Shown piece by piece: positions 10,001-25,000 of a stretch of 64,000 nucleotides of DNA. Where the stretch lies: the NCBI RefSeq assembly GCF_011397635.1, contig NC_064773.1:27150949-27214948 (forward strand), in the 5' to 3' direction. The notes under the pieces are model-generated. The model had not been told where the DNA came from. It did no database searches and saw only the letters and a program-made list of their open reading frames with translations. The position numbers were made by a program, and so were the translations under genes. Position 1 is the first letter of the stretch, and every line of letters begins with the position of its first letter. The stretch comes from Epinephelus fuscoguttatus (lineage: Eukaryota; Chordata; Actinopteri; Perciformes; Serranidae).

Positions 10001-13000
10001 CAGGCTGATAACACAGACAGGGGCCTGTTGAAACAACAGCTGTTTACAGCAAGATTGTCTATCTTTGTCACAAACTTCATGATTACAAGAATATTAAAGG
10101 TTTTTTTAATCTGTGGTAGGTATAAATCTTATTTCTATTGTTTGACTAAAGCTTCTTTGTGTACAAGGTGAACAGAATAGCCCATTTTGTGGTGTCTGGA
10201 CCATCATAGTAAATATATGATTTGTGACTAAAGTTGATTTGTAGTGCTGAACATCTTCGCTGTCCCTCTTAACATTGTCCGATATGTTAACCCGACATTT
10301 CTGGTGCCCCAAAAAGACAAACCAAACGTAGTAGAGCTTTATCAACAACTGCCAGTTGGTCAAGTGTATGGTCCTGACCTGGGTTCCTACAGCTGGAGGA
10401 TGAGAAGGGTCTCCTGGCAGGGATGAGGAAGAGCAGGAAGCCCAGAAGGACGGATACTGTCGCATCAGTCCTGTAGCCTTTCCTGAGGGCGGCAAAAGAC
10501 CCACAGATTTAACACAGATATAATAGATACAGAAGGAGAATCCTATTCATCTAGTTGTCAGTGTTAAGGTGCTGATTCAATGTGCATAGTTAAAGTGTCT
10601 GTGCATCTGATAACAACACCTATTAAGGTGTGTGGCAATATTATGGGCACTTACTTCTCAAAGAGAGACGTCCAGCCGGGCACGAAGCCAGGCTCTCTGG
10701 TGAACCACAGCAGAGTCATCAGGATGAAGAAAACACCGGTCACCACCTCTGGGTAACTGGGACACACACACACAGAAACCACAAAAGCATATGAGCAACA
10801 ATTACATGAGTGATACCCTACTTGTGCCACAATGTCACGTCTGGATGTGTGAGTAAGACACACTGACACATGTACACACCTGATGGGTCCCAGTTTGCCA
10901 TACTCTTCCTGGATCCTGATCTCTGACAGCATCTCTCTCCTTGTTTTGCGTTTCTTACTCAAAGAGCATGTTTCCCTGAAGCTGAACACACACACAAGAA
11001 CATTAACCACATGGCAACCTGACACGCTGTTTTTTCAAATGTTCAGCCACAGGTCATGTAAAGGCGCCATGGCTCAATGGTAGACAGACAGAAGGATTAT
11101 CGTGAGTCTATAATGATAAGATGCATTACTCCTGCCCAGCTGGTAAGAAGGGGGCAAGTAGGATACACACACCAACATAATCACACAGTACAGAAGGATA
11201 CTATCTGTAAAATACACACTCAGACAAACACACACTCACTTGCAGCCCAGGAAGAGAAAATGCAGCCACAGCCAAGTGAGCACCAACATGATGATGGCGA
11301 TAGGGAAGCTGAAGATGAACCATGTGCCGAAGTTTATCACCTTCGCATCTGGGTAGCGACTGAAGAGACAAAGAGAGACACAGAGAGTTATTTTATACAA
11401 TGTTAGCTAAAAATGACCTTTGCAGCAGGGAGGAAGAGGGCTAATGGGATATGTGGTCTTAATTAAGAGGAACAGTAGCACAAACATTAGCACAGGGTCA
11501 CCAATTATCACCAACAGGGTCAATAATTTAAAAATATTGATTTGATATATCTGATAGATTTTTGTTTGAATTCTACACATGGTCTTTTAAAGGCTGAACC
11601 TTGTAACCACTGACAGCACTTAGACTGATAAAAACTGGAGCTTATCCGAGTTAAAAATAGACATTTGTCCCCCATCAACGGACTACCTTGACTTCTGGCC
11701 TCTGGTCAGTTTGCTTTGACTGACAGCTGTTGTCATTCCCATTTGTTTATCTGTGCAGCAACACAGCTGACTCTCCACACTGATAAGAGGTAAGTATCAC
11801 GGCTTGGTGTCCTGACAGGAAAACTAAGCTGAAACCTCCAGGGCAAAAAACGAAGTGCCAAAACTGCATTTCCTCAAACGTCCACTTGAGGCTGACTCCA
11901 GAAGCAAGTCAATCCCCAGAGACTCCCATGTTTAAATGTCCAACTTTACAGCAAAGTTCACTTGGTTTTACGCAGAACACAAACACCAGTCAAAGTGATC
12001 TCAGCCTTTCAGACTGCATAGGTTATATATGAATAATTGGCTCATGATTTGTGGTTTACATACCAAATCTGGTGCAGTACTTTCCATATGCATACATATG
12101 AACAGTGCATGAAAACAGCCTGAGTAGAGCTGTCATGTACAATGCAGTAGAAATGCGTCAAAAGGTCACTGAGTTGTCAAAACACATCATCAAAGTCACT
12201 GTCAGATAAGTTTGCACAGACGAAAGTCAAGCGTATTATACAGTGCCATCAACTCAAACGGCTGCCTGTGCAGTGTAGCAGTGGTCATTAATCTTTGGTG
12301 CACTTTAAGCTGTAGCAGAGCTCCTCTTAGTCCCCACTGTTGTGTCATTCAAAGCTATACAGATGATAAAGTGTGTTTGCTAAGGCATGCTTCACTGAGC
12401 TCTCAGCCCTATGGACACTAAGCAGGGTAAAGGTGACATTCAGAGATGACGATCGTGTGTTTGCAGCAGAAACTAACTCTGCCATCCCTTCCATAAACCT
12501 CTGTGATCCATCGCCATCAGTTACTTACTTACAGTCTACTTATATGGAAGAAAGAAAACAGAGAAACTCTGAAAGTAGCACAAAACAAAACCTGGTGACA
12601 CCGAAAATCACACCAACGCAATAAGACAAAACCAGTGATGTAGCATTGGTTTTAAGGACAACATTAGGTAAACTAATGATGGCCAAGAAACAACAGCAAT
12701 AGAGGCAAAGAAGCTATGAATTTAAAGGCAACCTGTTTCCGATGTTTTTTTTAACTTTAAAGACAAACTCGTGAAAGATTTCTGTATATAGTCAACGTTT
12801 TGACACAATGTAGCCTACACTGCTACATGTAGCTACATGCTAACGTCAGGGAAACGTGGTCTTAGTTGCTTATGTTGTGAATTTCTCCACAATTTCGAAT
12901 TATATTCCTTCTGGAACTTGTCTGGTTGTGTTTAGAAGTTTTTATTGGTGATTTTTCATGGTCGAAAGTGCCAATATAATTCATTACAGTCATTCCCTGG

Positions 13001-16000
13001 CTGCAATGATGGTGCAGAGATGCTAAGAAGCAGGAGATCCAGAAACACTGACCAGTCAGAGCAGACAGGTGCTGAAATGCAGCATTTCAAACAGAGGGTG
13101 AATAGCAAAGTAAGTATAAATAAATGTTTTTTTAGGTAAACCATGTAAACATGTCCAAAATACAAGTATGAACCTGAAAATGAGTATGACTTCTCCTTTA
13201 ATCACTGCATACACACTTAATATTTATCAACAAAGATTAACGTTAAGCCTAAAGAAGTGTATAAAAAAAATGCACAAAAGGCACAACATACAGGGAAATT
13301 CGCTGAGCATGCAACAATGTGATCGCCTGACCTTGTCTTACTAGCACGGACTTGTTGCAGAAAAAGGATTTGGACTTGCTGACCTGAACACACACCAACA
13401 CCAACCTTGTTTACAAGGGGCCCCTCACTTACAGAAGCTGACCTCAGGCTATTTTTGTACTCAGGGTGTTGGGAACAGTGCGTCGTGTTTGCACACAATT
13501 TGACTTTATTTGACTCAAAACTCAAAAGGTATCATTTAGGGAGATTGTTTTATATTCATTGCTTGGATTGATTGAAATTTCATTTTAAGATTACAACTAC
13601 TACTGCACACACCCACACAAACACATGCACAGAATCAAAACTCGACCTTTGTCCAACAAGCTGCAACATGAAGGAGGCCATTCTGCCAGGCTTAGTGCTG
13701 CGGCTGGAGGAAATCGGCTCTGTCAGGACTGAAGGGGCTGATTAGTTTGATCTCAGACCCTGTGAGCCCCCCAAACACTGAGTTTAACATTTTAGTCAGA
13801 CCAGCACTGCAGCCAAGAGATCAATCAGGCTGTAAATATGCTTGAGTTGTGATGGTGTCTACTAGAGCTAATACCAGACCAAAACATCTGTCTGACTCCA
13901 GTTTTTAAAGCTTATTTTATATTTATTCTGTCAGTGGACGGTGGATGCTGAGTGTGTGCGTGTACTTACTTGTTAAACTGCTCAGCAAAGATGAGATTGG
14001 TCGATGTGCCGGTGATGGTGATGAGACCACCAATTGTCGCGGCGTAAGTGATGCTGAGCGACAAGCATTTGCAGATCATGTGATCCCTCTTGGTGGGATA
14101 CTGGGAGTCTCTCCTGGCTTTCACCCGCTTCACATTTGGGATTTCGATCGCAACCTGAGAGTGAGTGAGGAGAATATTGAACTTAATAATGACATGAATT
14201 GACCATAACAGTAAGGGAAGGAGGAGTGTTTGTCTTCCTTGTTTCCAGCTACCATACAGTCACACATACACCTCTTTACCTTCCAATAATGTGTGAGTTT
14301 CTCACCTGCGGCAGGTGTCCATTGGTGTGTCTGATGTAAGCCTGGTTAGAGATTGGCTGTAGACCCAAACCATTGGCCTCCCCAGTCTGTACCTGAGAAT
14401 AAGAAAAAGAGACTCAGAGAAAAAGACTTGAACAGATTTTCCTGTCGCTCTGTTGCTGATATTTGACCTCTGTCTTCTTGACAAATAAAGACTTTACAGG
14501 TCTCACCTCACTTAGTGCAGAGAGCTCCCGTTTAGTGCAGTCGTTGCTGAAGGGAGAAGATAAGAGACAATTAAGACTTCACAATAGATGTATAAGATCA
14601 GGGTTACTATAATTACTGATAATCAAATGCATTAGACGGTATTGCTTAAAAGCTGTTCCACTACACTCTATCAGGCCAACAGCTTAAGATGGCAATGACA
14701 AGAGCTGTGGTACATACTGACCATCACAGGTAGATGCAATTGGGAAGAAGAAAATTAGGGAAATTGTAGAAAAATCAGTAATATTAACTCTACACAGAGT
14801 ACATACAGCATTTGTATACACGAACATCCACACACCTGTCATTCCGATAGAGCAGTTCTAGCTGGTTTTTGTCCAGGGTCTCTTCTTTATCTGAAACAGC
14901 TGCAGACAAAAACATTCATCATAACTGTGTAACCGCTATGTCAGTGTGTTTTTAAAATTATAAAAGTGTAACTGTAACGTTTTGGTCGCCTAAAAAATCT
15001 TGTTTAACATTTGGTTGTACTATTTTGTTGTAATGGTTTTCGCTAGCAAACATTAGCATTAGCATTATCACAATTAACCAAAGACTGTAAATGAACTGTG
15101 CCAACTAAGCAGCTAGTGTTAAGGTTAGTTCCACCCTCTTGTCCAAATCATGGATGTATAACAGTAATCTGGATGTAGCCATGGAAGCGGGGCCCCATTC
15201 CTTCCTATGTAAGTGCATAAAGCCAAAAAAGCTTAATGCGCCTAAATTAACCAGATCTTCTGCATCATGGGGCCTACTGAGCAAACACAATAGAGACTTA
15301 TGGTGGCCAAGCAGCTAACCCGCCAATGCGAAGCGCTCCGCTACTTTCCAAATGTTATTGGACTGAATGGATCAAACCCCAATAGTGACATCAAGACATT
15401 TTGTTGGGGTTGTGATGCTTAAAAAAAAAATCCACTGATTTACAGATGTCTCTTGCACAATGTAAGCCTATAGGAAAAAGTCTTTTTTTCAGCCCCATGA
15501 CATCACATGAACATTGTAATTCCATGTTTAGCCACTATGTAAAATTGGCTTCAAAGCCTGGCACTGCTCTTGGGGGCCTGGTCCAAATATGGTCACTTTT
15601 GGCTCCAAAAGTTGAAGACTGCAATGGTCAAAATGCCAAAATCAAGTCTTCAAAATGAGATTACGCAAACCAATGTGTAACGTCACAGTGGTTACATCCA
15701 TTATTTTTATACACTTTGTGGTTGGAACATGCTGAAAGTCTTCTGTTAACAAGTAGTCTGAGTGGGCGGAAGTTCGCTGCAAGCCATCTGCTGAAGTCCC
15801 GCCCTACCACCTCCGGTTGTGTAGCAGTTTTCAACCGTTTTCAACACGTCCTTTACTAAATTTTGCGGTGTTTGATCTTGCAGGGATGTAGCTATTTTTC
15901 TGCCATAGTTCACGTCCTGTAGGCGATATTTTTGTGGGCGTGTTACACCAAAACCTGTTTCCCCCCAGCAATATTTTTGCAAGTGCACCGTTGCTGTGGC

Positions 16001-19000
16001 ACTGCCCAGAACGATTCTGATTGGTTGAAAGAAATACAAGTAGCCGGGACGTTTTTTTCTCCAATCTCAAAGTGAGAGTCGGCCCAGCCAGACTTTTCTT
16101 TTCTTGAGAAAGGTCTGGTGAGCAAGACTAGTTAACAAGTGTTATTGTTTTGTTACAGTTGGATTCAAAAACTATTTTCTCAACACATCAAGATTTTGAC
16201 TTTGAGTTTGCTTAACTTCTGCCGCACATCCCCTGGGTTATCCATGCAATACTTGCAGTTTTTGGTGCAAGTATTGCTATCAACATCTGTTTAATTTCAG
16301 AGTTTTTTGCAAAGAAGCTTTTATAGTTCAGTGACCTCCCCCTGAAGTGACGAAGCCAGACGCACCGCTGTCATCCTCGGGGGCCTCAGCAGTTTCAGAG
16401 TCGTCGTGGCTGTCGGCCAAGCCTGTGCAGATCAACTGCTGCAGGACGGCTTCGGCTATGGGCATCACCATGGCTGTGGTGGATGTGTTGCTGAGCCACA
16501 TGGACAGAAACACTGTGCAGCACATGAAGCCCAGCACCAACCTGGAGGAGAGAGGGACATTGAATGATGTGTGTGTCTACATCTGAGTGTGAGGAGGAAT
16601 TACTGTGTACAGTGACTGTGTGAACATATGTGTGCTGCTCACATGCCAGGCTTGGCCCCTGCAATCATCACCATGCGCAGAGCAATGCGTTTGTGCAGGT
16701 TCCACTTCTCTATAGAGGCTGCCAGGCAGATGACTCCCATCAGCAGCAGGGTGGTGTCTTTACAGTACTCTGCTGCCACCTAAACACACAAAAAGAGACA
16801 CTTTTTAAAGTAAACCTTTATATAACATCAAAATATTCAACAACTTTTACAATTTGGTCGATGACACAAGATTAAATTAAGGAAATCAAACAGCACAAGA
16901 TCTGAGGAGACAAAGGAGTGATGGGGCCTTTTGCTTTTCCCTCCTTCACCCACTTCCCCACTTCACCCTCCTTCGTTTGGATCAACACTTACAGTCTGCC
17001 ATTTGTTCTTTTTAATCTGCTCTACTTCCCACCTGCAGGGTTCATGGCCTCACAGTGTTGTATAAGCCTGCGTCTCCTCACCTCTCACCTAAAACCTGCT
17101 GCACTTCCTCCTGCTGGACATTATTAACATGGCTCCTTTGCACTCTCCTTCTCTGTCATTTCCATGAACTCAGAGTAACACAGGAAAGAAACTACACAGG
17201 ATGCAGGGTAATGCTTTTAACTCTACCCTTTCCTTTTTCAAAATGACTCTAAAAATGGTAAAATCACCTAAAAGAGCAATTTCCCTGATAAATATGAAGT
17301 CCAATTTGGAGGCCATAATCACATAGGGTAATTTTCAATAAATTTTAGCATGTCTTTGTGCCTAAAGGAATACTTATATGATACCTAAATGATCATTTGT
17401 ATGTGTCAATTATGCATTTTCACTTTACCATTACTATTTAAACTGGCGGTGTAAGATGAGGAACATCTTCTTGAGTTGTCTTGTTGGTTGCCCTGGTTCT
17501 ATTTACTCCTGTCGCTCGCTTTGTAAACACTACAATGGTTGAGGAATGGGTGGTTCATTAAGCTGAATCAAGGAGTTAGCTACACAATGCCTCCTTATTT
17601 CACTACAAACCCCAAAATACAGTGTCAGCTGGTTGGGAGCTGAAAGGTTCTGGTAAACGACCCTCACTAACAACAAGCTAGGCTACTTACTGTTGGTGTT
17701 GTGTATGTCACATTCAGTAAATATCACAATATAAATCAGTGTTTTTTTGTTTAAAAAGTAGATTACAAATGTAGGAAGATAGTGAGTGATTACATGTCCA
17801 GTCTGATCTCAAGCACACAGCTGATATTTACGTGGTTGTTTATATGATGTAACAGAAGTGCATATTTAATGGATTCAGTGTGGACAGAGAGCTCCGATGT
17901 TATGCAGTGCGTCATGATAATCAGACACTTGTTTGCTGTTGTCAAATGTGATACCTAAAAGTAAAATTCAGTATACTGGTCTGGTCCATTATTTGGCTTA
18001 ATATCAAACCACTTTGAAAATTATTCTAGCAGGCCAACCTGATGTGTCTGGTGGGTTAAGTATTACTTAAAGAAAAACTTAGGAAAAACTTAGAAAATGA
18101 CATGTGGAAAACTTAACCAGATCAAATATGAGCCTAATTTGTACTAATGTGAATTACCAGCATAAAAAGACAAAAGAAATTAGTGTTAATCATTTCAGTC
18201 AGGAACTTTAGTTGTGTGCACTATGCGTAGTAATGTGCTACACAGGCACTCTGCCAGCACTTAGTTGAGGTTTCATTTGGGAAAGTGAGGGTGTTAGGGG
18301 GAGACTGGGAATACGATAATAAACTGGAAATGTTGCATAAACCTCTCTACTGGCATATTTACAGAACACCATCACAAGAGGCTTACAGCAGTGTTAACAG
18401 GCTGCTTTGTCACTGTTTGTCAATGCGATTTGGTCATATGAGGCGTACAGCTCACTTTTTATGTAATGCTGATATGAAAGTGAGTTTAATGGAGAGGAAA
18501 CTTGTGTTACCAGTATAAAAATAAGTGATGCTGTCACAAGTCATGCAAATCCAATGTCACCAAGATGCAGACTTGGCGGTGGGGACGATGGTTGGGAAAG
18601 TGTTTAAGTGTCACGTTTGAGTGCATGTACTCAAAGATGAAAGAGCACTGAGAGACATCAGTGGGATGATGATGATAAGTGCCGGCTTAATGGGGTTTTC
18701 TCCATAGAGTCATGGCTGATAAAGCCTTGACACAGACACATAATACAATAAGTAATACCACATCATAAAACACTCATGAGCACTTATATGCATCCAAGAA
18801 ACCTCTCGCATAGTTAAAAGCTTACAGACATATGCAGGTGGATCTGAGTTCTTTAAATATACTTAGTGCAGAGGACAGAATGGCCTTTCACCCATTTTCT
18901 TGCTGATCTGGACTTACTGTACATCCGCATATACAGCAATCTGATCAGCTGACTCTTACTACCAGCGCCGTAATATGCTGTCACAACACGATATCCGAGG

Positions 19001-22000
19001 ATCGCTGGTTCCCTGCATTGCTGTTAAGCCCTACATGGTTTAACCCTAACCCCTAAGTGTTACTCTCACTTGTCCTTCTTTGGCGAACGTTGAACCCTTG
19101 TTTCCCCTCCATACATTTACTTAAACAAAGATAAAAAGTTTCACGTCTCTTACAGGGAAAAGATGTTGTGACAAACAGTAAAGAGAGTGTGTGTATCCTC
19201 AATTATCAAATGAGCACTTTGGTCTGCAACATGTTAATTTAAAAATACAAATGGAACAGTTCTGTGAATACCCCATGTAAACAGGCACATTTCAACATAA
19301 GCTTATTGAGATTAGGGTCAGTAGAGTTCATTACTTGCTATGTATACAAACCAATGAAACAAAATAGTAGCAGCTCTCTACCTAAAATACAATACTTAAA
19401 TAACTGTCAATATTGCAGCTAAAACTGATATTCTCTTTGTCTCAGCTCCAGTATTACAAAACTATTAGCCTATCATCCTTTGGGTTGAAGCAATCAGAAT
19501 TTTGTGTTTACAAGTCAATTTCTAATCACACTGATGTCAGGAAATTGCTATCTACGTTAATGTAGTCTTCGTGAAAAGATAATGTTATCAAAGGTAATTA
19601 GGGAAGAGCAATGAGGGTGGTGAGGGCCACTCAAACTTTTATCTGACTGTCAAAGATTGATGTGGATGTACGATATCTGGCAGTGACAAAACCAACAGAA
19701 AATTATCACCGAACTTTGTGGCCTTATGTGGCCTTTTTAACCTCTTTAAGCTCACTGTTTACAGCAACCACACTTTGTCCAATCTGGAAATCCATCTGTT
19801 TAAAAAAAAAACAAAACAAAACTTTTTTTTTTCTTCCTTTACCTCTGGAGGCACAGCCTGGAGTTTTTGACTAATGGAAGTGCAGGGGCCTCAGCGATCG
19901 CTCACGCCCTTCACTTCTGGCAGTGCCCCCAGGGAATCGCTGTGTTGTTTACAAATACTTTGGGTAGAAAACCAGCAGAGTTTAGCTATGTATCACATTT
20001 TTCACGTCACTATATCACCATGTAGACTAATCTGATGTTCGTTAAGTCTATAAACACAATGATTGAACAAACGTTACTATTTCTGTGTGCATGTTTTGTA
20101 ATTAATAACATGGTTATCGTAGATTAGTTGGGCTAACTGTTAGCTGTTAACGTTAGACGTTAGCGGTGTCTGTAATAACCACAGACTGTATAAAAATAAG
20201 GTAATAACTCAATAAACGGTCCATGAATAAAATATTTTTTCCAGCGGATATCTTAGTTACAACATGATTGAGCTAACAAAGCAGTTTTGTGTTGCTATGT
20301 GTGGTATTTATTCAGTTATGGGAAATCACAATGTTTAGAAAGCATCAGTGGCTGCAGCTGACAGGGACAGTTAGCAAAGCTAACATCAGGACATCATCTG
20401 TTAAAGGCCTCCCATTGTCAGATACGACATGAAACTACTTCAGTTAGCTCAATCATGTTGTAACTCAGACATCCGCTGGGAAAAAAAAAAAAATTCACGT
20501 TGACGAGACGGCGTTTTGGGTGGAGTGGTCGCTATGGACGCAGAGCTTGCTGTTTCTGTAGGTACACATTTCCTGGGGACACCTGCACGTCTCGGCTACA
20601 CCCCCTCCATTGTGATTGGCTAAAGCGCAGCATCGTTCAAACTCAAAGCCCCCCCCCCCCCCGTCGTCTTTCACACAGGGCTGCCGACAGCCCAATGTAA
20701 TGCAATGTAAATTGCAGAATCTGTCTTGAGAGATTACACTTTGTCTAACTTGAGTGTTTAGTTATAGTTAGCACTGTAACTACATAGCTTCCCGCCCTTT
20801 AGCTCTTTTGTCCTCAGCAACTAAAAAGACAGATCGTTTCAGCCTTAGAAATGTTTGCACTAAAAGACAGACAGACAGCTAACAATACCACAGAGACCCA
20901 CCTCGCTGGACTTGAGTACCCCAAAGAGCGGATAGAGGAAGGCAGGTACCAGAGCAGCAGCACCCAGGGGAACAGCCTCAGACACCCAGTAGACTGCTGT
21001 CACCATCAGCACGTACGCACAACATGCCTCCTGTAAGTCGGAAAACACAAAGGGAGGAACAGTTAATGCTTCAACACTGACCACACAGGTTTTTTATACT
21101 TACCATCAAAAGTAGATATATTTAAACATGTAGGCTATGGCAACGTAGAAAACTTTGAAAAACGAGAGAAGCTGATAGCCAGCATACCATTATCTTAGCT
21201 TATCATAAAGTCTGGGAGCAGGGGGAAACAGCTAGCTTAAAATATATGGCTACCTGCTTATCTAGAGCTCACTAATTGATACCTTACATCTCATTGTTAG
21301 TTTGTACAAAAACAAAGTGTAAATATGACAACTTGGGGTGTACATGGGGTCATAAGAAAATTTTTATTAACTTTGGATGGAGACAGGCTAGCTGTTTACC
21401 CCATGTTTTTTTATCCTAAGATAATTTAAGCTAGCTTCATACTTATCAAACAGATAAGGGAGTGGTAGCAATTGTGATGTGTGTGAGGTGTGATTTATAC
21501 TCACGCATTCTTTCCTTCTTTCTCTCACACACATACCCACAAACACACACACTGATGTTGCATTAATCTGGTTATCGTTATATAACAGATATACCGGCCT
21601 CTCATACTGCTCTGTCGCAACACCAGCGGGCTTAGTGACAGGCTCTCCAACCTTAAAAACTAAATGTCTCATGACATTTGTTTAAGACCTTGTGAAAACT
21701 ACCAAGACTTTTGTTAACCTTTTACACCGTTCAGAGGAAAATCTGAACCCCAAATTCAAGGATGTATCTCTACAGTTGATATTCAAGTTGCAGAAAAATA
21801 TTGTCAACAAGCTCATGTACTTAATACCAGGCAAATGTCAGTCAAAAAATGGAGACAAAGCACTGTTAGAAATTAAACACGTTTTTTACCATGGCTTTTA
21901 ATTGAGATTATAACAGTTTGTGTGTTCATATTGAAGTGTCTTAGTACAGGGGGTCGTGATTCAGTGCATGCAGAATACAGTGGTAGCTACGCTATTAGCA

Positions 22001-25000
22001 ACATGCTAAGGCTAAACAAGCGGTTTTGCATGCAAGATATGGCCAACGCAAATGAAATGCTGGAGTTGGAAGACCTGCCTGGGAGTTCCCAGTCAGCTAC
22101 AACAGCAGTGGAGAGAGATGTGTATATAAGACAAGGACAGTGCGTTGGCGTTTCCTCACCGTCGTATGGTGTGTGAATGAAATACATCCAACATGTTAAT
22201 GTTAATCTGACAGCATCTACTAGCGGTGCCAAACACTGGCAGAATAAATATTTGAATGTTTAAATATATCCAAGGAGGAACTAATTGAAACATCAATACA
22301 CACATTTTACTTCATATTGTTTTATGTATTCCGGTATTTTCAATTTCATAGCATAAGACAAGCTTTTCAGTTTTATAGGCTCCTGTGACTTGTTGCCTTC
22401 TGGGAAAGTGTTTATTCAGTGTTCACACAGTGTAATACACAAGTGTTTAAATGCTCCTTATTTTTATAATAAAAATAGTTTGCCAAAGTTTCAATGGGCA
22501 AAATGATACCTCAGACCACAGTAAGTGTGTCTGTCTGTGATCACACTACTGTCTGTCTCAAATAAATGTCCTTAAACATTTAGGGTTTTTTTTTCCCCAC
22601 TGTACTGAACTTGCACTGAAACGTGACTTTTGTGTTTAATGTAATATTTGGATACAGAGTTTACCCCCCACAACCCCACAATAGTATTAAACATAGAACT
22701 ACGCACTTCTGCCACATGCTGTGTGAGCTTGTAGTACTTTTACGTAAGAGGAACATTCAGTGTAACATGTTGCCAGCAACAGGTCAGTTAATCTCAAATT
22801 AATAAACCCAGAAGGGGGAGAATTAGCCACGGGGCTCCAACATGTCCAGACCTGTTGAGACCTCACAGCCACTCAAACCACGAACTTTACAGAAGTCACT
22901 GCCAAGTGTGTCATAGGATTTATTTATGCTTTCTGCCTCTCTGCTGTCTGTTGATTGAATTAAATCTGTTTTTAAGATATAAAACTTTCATGTACCTTTT
23001 TAATAGCAACATGAAGCTGTATCCCAACAAACACACTCTCTTAATCTAGATGGTGAGTTAAAAAGCTGTGACTGAGGGCTCTGTCTCTGAGAGGAGGCTC
23101 ATGTGAGTATCATTATAGGACAGAGATACACACCAGAGATTGTCTGATTCAGCAATCACTGATCATTGACTATTGGTCTCTGACTATCAGAAGATAGTTG
23201 CCACACAAGGACTGCAACCTCAATCAGATCTTCAAACATCCATCTGTTTTGCAAGTCAAGGGCAAAGTGCTGGGTAAGCGAAAAGGCAGAGTCGCTGATA
23301 TGACCTCTGTGATAACCAGACTTTATACTGAGACAATGAGCAGAAGTCAATATACATTGGTATTCTAATGGAAGAAAAGCCTGTGTTTGCTTTGAGGTCA
23401 GACCTAAAATGTGTGTTTTTGGAAAAAGGTTTCAGCTTCTTTTACTTGCAGAGTAGGCTAGAGCTATTTGCAGTTTGTTTTAATACATTGTACTTTATTT
23501 CAGTGAAAACAAGTGAGACTGAAACATGAAAATGCATCTTTGTCACCCTACCTGGAGATTTCCTTCAGATTAACTGATGTTTTTAGGGAAACAGGGAATG
23601 ACAGAGAGGCAACAGCTGCTGTGACAAGCATGAAAATTCAAGGGCTTTTAAAGAAAATGTAGGCGAAAGTTCACTCGATTTTCTGAGGCTTAAAAAGAAT
23701 GTGGATGCTGGAGTGCTTGAAGTGAAAGGGACAAGGTTTGTGTGTGTCTCAGCAGGCTGCACTAGAGAAACAGGGTTGAGCCCTAATTGGGAACAATCAA
23801 ATCTTTCCTTTGACTTTCCATCTCATACTGACAAAATCTAAACATAGACATATCAGTGTCTCTGGCTGGCAGATATCTGACAGAATTAACTAACCAAACT
23901 GTTCATCTCTGATGGTACCACATATGGTTTCAGGGACTTTGTGTCCAGTAAATTAAATCTTCATGGCCTAAAAACTTCAAACAAATGAGAGGGACGGTTC
24001 CTCAAACTCTGACAGTTTTACAGCTGACAGGCCGATTGCTGTCATAAAATGTAACAGGAGCCCATTGATTGGCTCATCAACCTCCTGTTATCTGTGGACA
24101 GCTTAGGAAATGGAGATGATTGTTTTTTAGGGGAAAAAAACACAGTGACTTATGTACCCCTGATAGGCAAATCAGGTCCCAGCTGAAACCTGTATTCACT
24201 GAACTAATCAGCAGAGGGCTAAATGGGTGTTTAAAATGACAGATAACACAAACACACATACACAATCTGTTTTAAATGCATAGTAAGCACACTGATATAC
24301 AAACTTAACTACACCAACGTCACAAATAAAATCAAACACATACATAAGGCATAGTAAAGCCTTAAAATCTAGAGACCATATCTATTTTTGCTAAATTAAG
24401 TGAGATGTAAGAATCACTAACTACAAGCGCTATGACACATTCATGTATCACCCACACACTAGCTCACAAACTCAACAATAAACACCTATTTTACCATCAC
24501 AGGTTGAGTTTTAGTGCTCTCTGCTAATAAATAACAATGTGGGAATCATTCTGAATATGATATTCCCAACTGTACTTTAAATGCAACATAATGTGATTTG
24601 CTGTCATGTAGGGTACAATGTATCAGTGTAAATTTGACAAGACTAGGAGTCTAAAGCCCTGTTGCATCTGCAGGGTATAATGCTAACCATGTTTAACGCA
24701 AGCAGTAACCTCTGATGCTGTAAAATGAAGCCAGTGTGGAAGTGTCCAAAACGGCAGTTCATCAAATGACCACCTGAGGCCCCAAAAAAACATTTTAGCT
24801 AATTTCTATCTTCATGCCAACTGTACGGCAGGGGGTGTAATTAAAAAAAAAACAAAAAAAAAAAAACAACTAACCCATTTATATTCTATTAAGCCCCACA
24901 GTTATGTATATTTACAGGCAAGGTTGCCTGAGTGACAGGCTGTCTTTGAGGCATAGCCACAGTTTGAGTCAGCTCCAGCTTCTCATCCATATACGGTTGC

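Noticed and set aside
11060-11140. tRNA-like start (ggcgccatggctcaatggtaga)
   Set aside because: It has an A-box resemblance only; no B box or cloverleaf follows.
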